From the NCBI GenBank assembly GCA_027604685.1, contig JADHYX010000006.1, forward strand, positions 62,001-126,000: a stretch of DNA of 64,000 bases, read 5' to 3'. Within the stretch, counting starts at the first letter, position 1; every line of letters begins with the position of its first letter. Under the pieces are notes generated by a model, which did no database searches, was not told where the DNA came from, and saw only the letters and a list, made by a program, of their open reading frames with translations. Below are positions 37,293 to 47,364 of this stretch, in pieces. The stretch comes from Lobulomyces angularis (taxonomy: Eukaryota > Chytridiomycota > Chytridiomycetes > Lobulomycetales > Lobulomycetaceae). Both the position numbers and the translations under genes were made by a program.

Positions 37293-37709
37293 ATGGAAAA
37301 GCTTCTTAGAAAAAGCATTTAAATTTATGTTCAAGTTTTAGCTGCGTGAACAAGGCGTAATAAATGTTATTTTTTTGGTATAAAGCAGAATTTTCTTTTT
37401 CATCACTAATAATTTACTTGCGATATAAGAAATCTTGTAAAATAAAAAAAGAACAATTCTTAAAATTATAACTCATTGAAAAATCATGAAAAAAAAAATT
37501 GTAAAGATCTACTTATTAACTCGAAATTTTAGGAGTGCCTTGTAGTTTTGTCAATGCCAGAAGTAGATATCTACTTAAATTATCAGCGTAAATTATCAAC
37601 GTAAATTAACTCGTTATTTAACTTACGTAAAACATTTCCTAAAAGTAATTTAGTAAGTTTCTTAACAATAGCATCAATAAAAATGTTATCTGGATGATAA
37701 AAAGCAGAG
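37293..37709. other. 417-bp spacer downstream of OXP1
   Basis: Convergent 3' flanks of OXP1 and the small minus-strand gene. Includes a 13-bp tandem repeat (TAAATTATCARCG at 37578-37603, then a partial third copy). No coding segment is convincing. Confidence 0.4.
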
Positions 37710-37960
37710 CTAAATGGTAGCATTTGATTCCCAAATAACAGTAACTGGAGTACCATCAATATTAATAGTTATTGGAGTATCATTTATGTAAGCAGAAATA
37801 AGTTGTCTAATACGACTTTCCATCATTTATATCAGGTTGAATTGAAACTTTACCGTTTTAAAATATCGGCAACATCCCCGCCATTTGATATCTGTTGTTT
37901 TATATCATTTAATAAAAAAGATTGTTTTTCATTCATATGGGCAATTTGTATATTGTCCAT
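37710..37960 (-). CDS. small two-exon gene, about 70 aa, unknown
   Basis: ATG at 37960 (MDNIQIAHMNEKQSFLL...) runs 36 codons to ADILKR. A short gtaaag...gaaag intron then joins it in frame to RIRQLISAYINDTPITINI and ...TVIWESNATI, stop at 37710. The first half is predicted helical, the second a likely beta hairpin. I recognise no family. The intron has typical length and signals, and the gene is back to back with TMEM223, as with other divergent pairs here. It would be missed by any length cut-off. An alternative Met just inside the intron could begin a shorter protein. Confidence 0.38.
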
Positions 37961-38032
37961 AAACAACTATTTTATTCACTTTAAAACAAATTTTTGAATA
38001 AAAAAATTGTAAAAATATATCGCACAAGCACT
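37961..38032. promoter_or_regulatory. 72-bp spacer between divergent small gene and TMEM223
   Basis: If the small minus-strand gene is real, only 72 bp separate the two start codons, so both genes would share regulatory DNA. The sequence is A/T runs only. Confidence 0.25.
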
Positions 38033-38983
38033 ATGTTTCTTAATTTTACTCAAAGTAGTAACCTTATTGCAACTTGCTTAAAAAAACTGAGCGGTGGGGA
38101 AAGTATTAAATCTGTACAAAGCTTTAGATATAAAGGAAACTTTTTACTAAATACAAAGCATGTAAGTTACCTCTCACGCAATTTACACTCCTTCTCAAGT
38201 ATACTACATGTAAGAAAAGTCACAACCAAAGAAACTAAAACAAGTTTTGAAAGAGGATTTAAAGACAAGTTTTGGAGTGAAAAAAAATTTTTAGAAGATA
38301 CTGTCTTGTTTGAAAATCAAAGTATGTTAATTTTTTTTACGAAGTTTTATTAAGTTATTTTTAATTTATTTTATTTTTTTTTTGCAGGTAAAACGAAAAA
38401 TTTTACAAAGATAATATATTTTTGTGCAGGAACTCAGTTATTATTTTGGATTTTAGTCGCTGATTTCGTTCTTAGGTTTGTTTATGTATTATTTTTTTGT
38501 GAATTAAGTAATTTTTATATTACTTAGTATAAAATAGAAAGAATTTGATGTTAATTTTAATTTTTTTTTAGAGAATTGGTAGATGAAGAAACCAAAAAGA
38601 AAGCTTCTTTGACAAAAAGGTTAATATATGCTACATCTTGTGTATCCGTTGGTATAGCATTTGCAGCGATGGTAACAATTAGTTATATTTTATACCAGCG
38701 AAATAACTTGAAATAATAGGTACAGTATTATGCACATCGTCGATTATCTAGATTAGTACTATTAAAAGGAGGAAAGGAATGTTTAATTGAGGCATCAAAC
38801 TTATTTGGAAGAAAAGGTTTCGTAGTTCCAACTCAAACTATAAAAATTGTTGAAGAAAAAAAGTTCAAAGTTACAGACTCATTAATGTTGCGATTGACTA
38901 ACCACAAAAAAAATTTTTTATTGGATAAAGCTGGTGAATTTCCTAACAAAAGTTTGTTTTATTATATGTTTAATAGTCAGTGA
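38033..38983 (+). CDS. TMEM223: TMEM223-like mitochondrial inner-membrane protein
   Basis: TMEM223 is a mitochondrial inner-membrane protein that associates with mitoribosomes and supports COX1 translation and complex IV assembly in human cells. Start ATG 38033 (MFLNFTQSSNLIATCLKK), stop 38981-38983, about 235 aa, four exons. The N-terminal ~90 residues are basic and Ser-rich, a likely presequence. Then come DTVLFENQS, a first membrane segment (IIYFCAGTQLLFWILVADF), a second (YATSCVSVGIAFAAMV), RRLSRLVLLKGGKECLIEA and the signature FLLDKAGEFPNKSLFYYMF. The LLDKAG.FPN block and the two-helix layout match animal TMEM223. Confidence 0.78.
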
Positions 38984-39526
38984 AGTTAGTTTTTTTTTTT
39001 AATGTTAAAAAAAAGCAATACCCCTATGAAAAATATTGTACTGAGTTTATATAACAATAAAAGAAAATTTTATTATGTTTGCTTTTAATAATAAAGGTGA
39101 GCTCATTCTAGAAGGTGAAAAAATGGTTTTAGAAGTGATATATTATGAATAAATTTACAACAACCGAGGAAGTAGTTTTAAGAAAAATACTATAAATATT
39201 GAGATTTGTTTGAGTAAAAGAAGAGATATAGTGTAGAAGGAGGATGTTGAGAATAGATTGAGTAGATGGAAAATATCTAAAAATAGTCTAAAAATAGTCT
39301 TAGTGGAACGAGAAAAGTAGATAGTAATGTAAAAATAGGGGCATGTCACACAAATGCTTGAAGTTTTTCAAAAGCATGGCGGAAAAGGCTTGAATTTTAC
39401 AGAAGAAATTTTTAAATATAGTTTTTAAAAAAAAAGAAAAATTTTAATACTCAAGTGAATATCAAAATTTGAAGCTTTGAGCTTTCAGTCAATTTCCCTA
39501 TTTTATTAGATTTGAATCTATTCTAA
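38984..39526. other. 543-bp spacer, TMEM223 to anoctamin
   Basis: AT-rich. A 12-bp tandem duplication (CTAAAAATAGTC twice, about 39277-39300) is the only structure seen. No coding segment. Confidence 0.4.
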
Positions 39527-42500
39527 ATGAGCAATATTAGCGATTCCAATGTGCAACTTAAATTTCATCAGGTTTGCTTTTTGTAAACAGTACTTAAATA
39601 ATATCTCAATCTTTCATGAAGGAACCTGAAGAATCTGCTAATTTATTGAATTCAAGCCGCTCAACAATTCTTGATGAAACTATGCAAGCTATCAATGATC
39701 CTAATCTTTTTAACAATAGTTCTGTCAATATTCCACTTACCAACTTTTCAATAAATTTAAATTCCAATTATTTCAATCCATGTCATAGCAACATTATTGT
39801 TAATTCATTGGGAGACAGTACCTTCATTCACTTTTATAAAAAAAAAGATGCTTCACTTTTCGAAAAGATTTCGAATTTTAAAAAAAATAAACAAAATTCC
39901 TCTTTAAGCGATGCTTTGGATAAATTTAGTATTAAAATATATTATCAACCTATTCTTAATATTTGATTTTAATTTGATTCTATAGTTGACTACAACAAAG
40001 CAGATGTTTTTTGTCAATTGCTCTACAAAAATGATACTCTTCTTCCAGCTGCTGTAATAAAATTCGCTTTAAACAAGCTACCTGAAAATTCAGAAAAAAA
40101 TAAAAAAAAAATTTTGGATATTTCTGATTTTGAAGCTGAGCTTTTAAAATTAGGTTTAATTTGTGTTTTCGAGCTCGCCAGTGAGGCTATTGCAGAAGAG
40201 GAAGTTTGGTATATTAAAATTTTTGCTCCATTTTCTACCCTTGCGGATGAAGCTGAAAAAGTTCATCTTAAACTTCCGACAATTGTATACTTACTAATTA
40301 AAAAATCTACTTTTTAAAATAAAAAATATATATATTTTTTTTATAGTTAAAAAAAGCTGACACTATCAAATCTAGATTAAAAGAAAAATCTGTTTTGATT
40401 AAAAAAAATAAAATATTAAAAAGAAACAGTTCTCTTGTAGAATTTAACGAAAATGCGGAGATGCAGACATCTAACTCTAAATCTGACACCGATTCTGATC
40501 CTGAGATTCAAGAAGATTCACAAAAATCTTCTGCACTTCGAAGAAGAACTTTGAGGCAAAGAATGCTAAGTTTAGTGTTAAATAAGAATCCTCCAAAAGC
40601 GTACTTACCAACTTTTGTTGAAGGACCAGGTAGTTAATCATTTTGTCATTTCATTATAACATATATTTCACAATTTGTAGATGGTACATTCATTGGGTCA
40701 CTGAAGTATATGTTTTGTATTATTACAGATCCCCAAATTCCACGTAAACTTAATTTTTAAATTATATATATATATTTTTTTTTTCATAAAAAATTTGTAT
40801 CTAGATCTGGCAAACTTTCGCAAAGATTTTATTAGAGAATTTGTTGGAGGCAACTTAGATAAAAAACTAGTTCAATTAAAATTTTTTTCTTCCTCTCAAA
40901 AAAATTTTTTGACTTATGGAATAATCAATAGGTGCAAAATTTATTCAAGTAAGGATGATGATGATGAAGTGAAAATTTATGGTAAAAAAAACTTACATCG
41001 GTAAAACTAAAAAAGTGTAACTTCATTTTTCAAGGTTTGGAAGAATTGCTGCTCAAAAAAACCTTTGTAGATTTTTTCGCGTTACATTCTGGTCCCCACA
41101 AGCCTTTAAATGAAAGTTATAGATCAAAAATTTTTATTGAAATGAATTTTCATAAACGGTCCTTGTTAAACTCAAAGGCTTTGTTAGCCTTCACTCCATT
41201 AAAAGATGTAAGATATTATTTTGGTGAAAAAATAGCTTTCTATTTTGCTTGGATATGTATAAAAATTTTTTTTGAGAAATTATAAATTAACTTTTCTTTT
41301 TTCCCAGCATTTTATACATTATGGTGTTGGTTGGCTGCCTTGATCGGATTAATAGTTTTTTTTTATGGAGTCTACTTCAATTTTACAACAGTAGATACCA
41401 CATTCCATAATAGCTATGAAATGATTTTTGATAATCCATTGACTGCCCCTTATGCTCTATTCATTTCTTTATGGGCTTTAATCTTTTTGGAATTTTGGAA
41501 ACGACAAGAAGCAACATTGCAAGTTGTTTGGGGTATAACTGAAATGCACAAATTGGTATTATAACTTTATTAAGACATGTATTAACAACTTTTTTTTTTC
41601 TAGAAAATGTACAGACCACAGTGGAAGGGAACAGATATTCGCACAAGTCCTATTACTGGATTACAAGAAAAATATCATCCAAAAAGAAAAAGATTGACTT
41701 TAAAGGCGTTATCTTTTTTGACACTGGGAGTTGGAGTGAGATTTTTATTTTCAAATTTTTAACCTTAAAACTTTTTTTTTTTCATTCTTTTTAATAGATA
41801 CTATTTATAGTATTTATACAAGTTTTAATTATAGTTTATCAAGCCCTTGTGAAAGGAGAAAGAAATGGCAATAAGGACCTTTCAAAGGTATATATTGCTA
41901 GTGGTTTGGGTGCTGCCTTTAGTTTAGTAAACATTATAGTTTTTACTCCAATATACTTGAGATTAGCAACTACACTGACTGACATTGAAAACCATAAAAC
42001 AGAAGGCGGCTGGGAAAGTATGAAAAAAAAAAAAAAAAAATTTTTTTAACATTGGTTATTAGATTCTTTTATTGCCAAAGAATTTGTTTTAAATTTTGTT
42101 TTAACTTACACACCGTTAATTTTTATTGGTGTAATAAAAGTTTTTATCAAAGATGTTTGGGATTCAGCTAATGTAATATCAAAAGTTTATTGTACTAACC
42201 GTTCATTTTTGTGTTATAGCCTGTGTATCGAAGTTATTTATCGGAATTAACTATTCAAATGGTCATTATTTTTATGGGTTATCAATATTTCTATCAAGTA
42301 GTTGAAATTTTAATGGCGTATGCACAATCAAATTACTTATATTCATTTTTATTTACTTTTCTTCCCAGCCCCTTAAAGAATCTGATTGTAAAAATATGGG
42401 AATATTTTTCAAAGACGGAGGAGGAAAAAGAAATGAAGAAGAAGAAATTTATCTATTATCAAGATGAGAAGCTTCAAAAATATGTACAAAGATATGATTT

Positions 42501-43153
42501 TTCAACAAAGATTATACAATTTGGATTCCTAACGTTGTTTTCTGCTGCATTTCCTTTGGCTCCATTTTTTGCTCTTATTTCCAATATTTTTGAGATTAGA
42601 TTAGATACCTTTAAACTTTTAACTCAGGTCCAAAGACCTTTTGCATTGAGACGTAAAATTTATATCTTTAAGTAATTTGTTCTTACCAATTTTTTTTATT
42701 TTTTTTTTTCTTAGAAAAGGATATTGGACTCTGGTTAGATTTTTTAAATTTTTTAGCACTTTTTGGATCAATATGTAACTCAATGGTAATAGCATTTAAT
42801 AGGTATAAAGTTATTATTTGAAATAATACAATTTTTTAATTTTTCATTTTATAGTAAGTGGTTTGATACAAAAGTTAACACATATTTTGATCCAAATTAC
42901 GTAACTGGAGCTGCTATGAGTGAAAGTACCAGCAGTAAAGTCTTGGCATTTAAGTTTGCTTTTGTAATATTTTTTAATTATTTTGTTTTGATTGCAAGGG
43001 TAAATAAAAAAGAACAACATTTTTTATTTCTTCTTTTTTTAGTGGGTTATAAATGTACTAGTTCCTGATTGCCCTGAAGCAATAAGAAATTATATTAAGC
43101 ATGAAGCTTACTGTAAAAAGTTGGAAAGTGGTGAAGAAGCTGACGATTCTTAA
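39527..43153 (+). CDS. Anoctamin / TMEM16 family membrane protein
   Basis: Anoctamins are calcium-regulated ion channels or lipid scramblases with ten membrane helices; fungal Ist2 is a tether form. I place the start at ATG 39527 (MSNISDSNVQLKFHQ), with a gttt...gaag intron to EPEESANLLNSS; ATG 39616 is the alternative. Stop 43151-43153, about 1,000 aa. The cytoplasmic N-terminal ~450 residues contain Ser/acidic runs (SDTDSDPEIQED). The membrane part opens with the family block VRYYFGEKIAFYFAWICIYT and continues with FLEFWKRQEATLQVVWG, MYRPQWKGTDIRTSPITG, a helix series to FLTLFSAAFPLAPFFAL, then an ALRRKI-type linker and the C-terminal VLVPDCPEAIRNYIKHEAY. Calcium-site residues were not checked one by one, so channel versus scramblase is open. 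Confidence 0.88.
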
Positions 43154-43443
43154 AAAAAAAAGTTTTTAACTTTTATTAAAACATTATAGATTAATTTAGA
43201 TAATATAATTACTTATTTTTTTCCATATTTAAGAGTCTATGGAAGATAGTTTGTGATAAAAGTTCCTTCAATTTTATCCATTAATTAATGAAACTTATTA
43301 ATATTATACAAAGGTTGAAATTTTGACTATAAAATTTCACTGAAGAAGAAAAAAGAAGAATTAAGTTCTACGCTGTTAAAAAGTCATAAAAAATTATCTA
43401 GCATAAGAAGTAGATATAGGAATACTCAAATTAAACTGTAGTT

Positions 43444-43542
43444 GAAATAGTTCAAAGAAATGTGTAGAGATGATAGTAAAGTAAGAAAAGTGTAGAAAAA
43501 TGATAATAAAGTAAGAAATTAGTAGAAATAGCTCAAAATAAA
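43444..43542. repeat. degenerate ~30-bp tandem repeat with matching flanks
   Basis: GTGTAGAGATGATAGTAAAG (43462 onward) recurs with two or three changes at 43490 onward, each copy ending GTAAGAAA. The pair is flanked on both sides by GAAATAGYTCAAA (43444 and 43525), so the whole block resembles a nested duplication. Confidence 0.55.
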
Positions 43543-43777
43543 CAAAGTCTATTTTAATAGTAAAGGTTCAGCTAGTGACAGTAGATAAATAAATGCTATA
43601 AATATAATAAAACTATAATACCACACATCAATTAGTTAAAATTTAGTTTTAAAAAAAACGGAGGACAAATAGAATTGATGAAATATGGCTGAATCTGAAT
43701 TCTTGTGTAACTAAATTTGAGGTAAAAAGTTAACAGTTTTAACATTTTTGGTACTCATCATTCTTATTTTTGATGTG

Positions 43778-43837
43778 GTGAAACCTCATCAACTCCTGCT
43801 TCCGAACTCCTTTATTTTCAGGAGTTAACTACTTCAC
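43778..43837. repeat. imperfect inverted repeat
   Basis: GTGAA...ACTCC at 43778-43796 faces GGAGT...TTCAC at 43821-43837. A tighter option pairs AACTCC (43805-43810) with GGAGTT (43821-43826) across a 10-nt loop. Slightly more GC-rich than its surroundings. Could be a transcript hairpin; function unknown. Confidence 0.25.
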
Positions 43838-44313
43838 TTCCGCTGTGGATCTTGATTCTTGTGGTTACAAAAAGTTAACAAACAAATACAATAAATTTCA
43901 TCTTGTATATTGTATAAACCAAATTACTAATACAAGATTCCATAAGACTATCATTACTAATCATTGATTCTATTATGTTATATGGTAGCCCAAGTAAACG
44001 AAATGAAGTTGAAATATGAAAACTTTGCAATTAAATTTTGGATCATTGTAGATTTTTAACAATAAAGCTTTACAATATTATAAAATTCTTGCTGCTTAAA
44101 TATTCTTACTAATAGAGGATAATTTGCTCTAATATGAAACTAAAATTAGGTGTAAATTGAAAAATGTGTAAGATTCCTGAAAGATTCACAGTTGTAGAAT
44201 ACTAGGCGGGCTTGGTGGGACATAATTTGTTTAATTTTAGTATAAATTTAGACCTAGTTATTTGACTGTATTTTGAATCAAAAGAATTTTGACTTAAAAT
44301 TTATATTACTAGG

Positions 44314-44868
44314 ATGCATTTTCTAATAACAGCTTTGTTAATGACTTTATGTACTTCAACTTTAAGTACATCACCTTCCACTAATCACACCAAGGAAGAA
44401 TGTGATAATGCTATACTTCGGTTAAAAACTGATCCAATAACTAAAGACTTTCCTGTACACTTTGACTACCTGTTTTATACCGGCATTGATGACCTTTGCA
44501 ACGATGTAGAAGTTGTTATTTATGCTTCAAAAATTTTAGTAAAAAGTTGCAACCAATTTGTTGATGAAGAGAGTGACATTCAAGAAAATGCTGTTTATGC
44601 TTCTTGGTCAAATGAGAAAGCAGCTCGTGGTGCTTGTAAACCTGTGAAAAAGTACAAATATTGTGTCAACCAAGTATTAAACGCTGCTAATCTTGATACT
44701 ATTACCAAGAAAGAACTTTGCACCCCATGTCAAAAAAGTTTTTGGAAACCTATTCTGAACAATGTTAATTTGGCCCCTAGTACCTTTTATTGGAGCATTA
44801 TGGATAAAAAAGGCTACCTAAACAAAATTGAAGAGGTTTGTGGAAAAAATTTCTTTGGAAAAAATTGA
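44314..44868 (+). CDS. secreted cysteine-rich protein, 184 aa
   Basis: Single uninterrupted frame from ATG 44314 to a stop at 44866-44868. The first ~18 residues (MHFLITALLMTLCTSTLS) form a clear signal peptide. The mature part has eight cysteines (EEC, DDLC, KSC, GAC, KYC, ELCTPC, EVC), an even number consistent with four disulfides; one CxxC (CTPC) is present. No membrane anchor, GPI signal or retention signal is visible. I recognise no enzyme family; small secreted cysteine-rich proteins of this kind are common in parasitic and fungal genomes as wall or host-interaction proteins. It is the only sizeable intronless gene here. Confidence 0.75.
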   Translation: MHFLITALLMTLCTSTLSTSPSTNHTKEECDNAILRLKTDPITKDFPVHFDYLFYTGIDDLCNDVEVVIYASKILVKSCNQFVDEESDIQENAVYASWSNEKAARGACKPVKKYKYCVNQVLNAANLDTITKKELCTPCQKSFWKPILNNVNLAPSTFYWSIMDKKGYLNKIEEVCGKNFFGKN

Positions 44869-45222
44869 AAGTTAAATTTGTTAAAATAGTTAGAATATTA
44901 AACTAATATAAAATATATTAAAAAATTAGGTTTTTTTTATTTATCAATAAACTAAAGTTTAAAGTATACTCTGAACTCCCTTTTCTCACCTTTTCTTACC
45001 ATAATTTTGAATCGATAAATTAATCTTTTAAAGCAGAATATTAATAAACCATTCACAACATTAATTCTCTAATCTGCTTATAAAGCCTTTAAATTGAAAA
45101 CTTATTTTTGTGTAACCAGAAAAATTGATCTGGATAATTGATATACTGTTGAAAAACTACGATTTCTTAATTATAGCTTCTTTTACATTTTCTATTTCTT
45201 ATTTTAACTACAATCTTCTACT
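44869..45222. other. 354-bp spacer upstream of Rab-GDI
   Basis: AT-rich 3' flank and promoter sequence. Nothing further recognised. Confidence 0.4.
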
Positions 45223-47081
45223 ATGGACGAAACCTATGGTTTTATTTCTAAATTTCTGCAATTTACTAACCCGAAAAATTTTTTCAAAAACTAGATGTTA
45301 TCGTTTTAGGAACTGGTTTAACGGAATGCATTCTATCTGGTTTATTATCAGTTGATGGCAAGAAAGTTTTGCACATGGATAAAAATGATTATTATGGTGG
45401 AGATTCAGCCTCCCTAAATTTAACACAGCTATATAAAAAGTTTAGACCAGGGCAAGAACCAGCTGCCGTATGAATTGTACTTTCACTTAATTTTAGTTTA
45501 TATCTGTTTCTTAGGCATATGGAAGGGATAGAGACTATAATGTGGACTTGATTCCAAAATTTGCAATGGCTTCTGGAGAATTCGTTAACATTTTGTACCA
45601 TACCGATGTTACTAGATATTTAGAATTTAAGCAAATTGCTGGATCTTTTGTGTATCGGGATGGCTACGTTGCAAAAGTACCTGCAAATGATAAAGAAGGT
45701 GCATTTATTAAAAAAACACTTGTTTAATTCAACCGAATTAATACATTTTTTTAATAGCTGTGGTTAGTTCCTTAATGGGAATTTTTGAAAAAAGAAGAGC
45801 CAAAAAATTTTTTGAATTCATTCAAAATTATAGCTTTACTAATCCAAGTACTCAATGTGGTATGGATTTAAATACAGTTCCTATGGCTGATGGTATTTTT
45901 TTGGTTTTTGTGTTTAATAACATTTTTTTTATTGTGTAGTTTATAAATATTTTGGCTTGGAAGCAGGAACTAAAGATTTTATTGGACATGCTCTCGCTTT
46001 AGAAACCAATGATGACTATATGACTCAACCTGCTAAAGCGACATATGAAAAAATTTGCCTGTACATGAATTCACTTGCAAGGTATGGAAAATCACCATAT
46101 ATTTATCCAATGGTAAGATTTTTCATTATACCTGCATTTTTATGTTGTTCAAATTTTTTTTTTTTTTAAAGTATGGACTAGGTGAATTACCACAAGGCTT
46201 TGCTAGATTAAGTGCAATTTATGGAGGCACCTATATGTTGAACAAAAAAATTGATGAAATTGTTTATGAAAATGGGAAAGTTGTTGGTGTGAAAAGTGAA
46301 GGAGAGGTTTATTTATTACACTTTTACTACTTTTAACTTCTTTGAATATCTATAGATTGCCAAAACTAAGGTTGTTATTTGTGACCCCTCATATGTTCCA
46401 GACAAAGTAAATAAAGTGGGCCAGGTAGTTAGAGTCATCTGTCTGGTAAAAGAAAAAAATTTATTTGAAAATTTCTTATTTTGGTTGTAATAGCTCAACC
46501 ATCCTATTCCAGATACTGGTAATTCGGATTCAGTTCAATTAATTGTTCCGCAAAATCAAGTTAAGAGAAAAAATGGTATTGATAAATAATGATTTGACGC
46601 ATTATACATTTTTAGATATATATATTGCTTGCGTTTCAACTGCTCATCAAGTATGCGCCAAAGATTTTTATATTGCCATTGTCTCCACTTTAGTGGAAAC
46701 CTCAACACCTGAAAAAGAATGCGATGCAGGTTTAGCTCTACTTGGTATAGAATAACAGAAAATTATAATTCCTTATTAAAAATCAATTTTTTATTTATGT
46801 TTTTAGGTCCTATTCTAGAAAAGTAAAAAGTTAATTTTCTACTGATTTTAATTGAGTTTTTTTTTTTATTAAGGTTTGTCGATATCAGCGACATTTACGA
46901 ACCGAAAACTGATGGAAAAGAAGAAGGGGTATTTGTTTCCAAATCTTATGATGCTTCCTCGCACTTCGAATCAGTTTGTGCTGATGTTAAAAGCATTTAT
47001 AAGAGAGTTACAGGAAACGAATTGAAAATTGAAGGAAAAGTGAAAAAGATTGATGAGGATGGTGCAGTTACTGAAAGTTAA
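45223..47081 (+). CDS. GDI1: Rab GDP-dissociation inhibitor
   Basis: Rab-GDI removes GDP-bound, geranylgeranylated Rab proteins from membranes and recycles them to donor compartments. Start ATG 45223 (MDETY), where a gtttta...ctag intron after five codons leads into [19 protein letters not shown]. Stop 47079-47081, about 450 aa in roughly 11 exons, the normal size. Signatures: [38 protein letters not shown] (Rab-binding platform), [40 protein letters not shown] and [19 protein letters not shown]. The sequence conservation sites of GDI rather than REP (no long insert) are kept. It serves Rabs such as the Rab4 encoded about 18 kb away. Confidence 0.96.
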
Positions 47082-47364
47082 ATTGAGAAGTTTTTTTTAG
47101 ATAATTTTTTTTTAGTTTTTTTTATCTAATATTATAAGGATATTATTGACAGTGAACAATTCTAAAACTTTCTTTTTTCTGAATAGGAGAAGACTAAAAT
47201 TTTTTATCAAATTTTTCTCAAATTTTGCATATCTACAAAAATTCAACACTCCCTCAATAATAACATTTGATATCATTGAAAAGTAGATTTAAAGCAAAAA
47301 TCTTTCATTTATTTACATTAAGCCAGTTTTATTCTTTTTTAAGAAGTAGATAAGTCCATATAAA

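Larger units (their letters stand above)
43154..44313. other. 1.16-kb gene-poor spacer with tandem repeat and hairpin
   Basis: Downstream of the anoctamin and upstream of the secreted protein gene. It contains a tandem repeat (43444-43542) and a local inverted repeat (43778-43837), listed separately. No recognisable coding segment. Confidence 0.4.
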
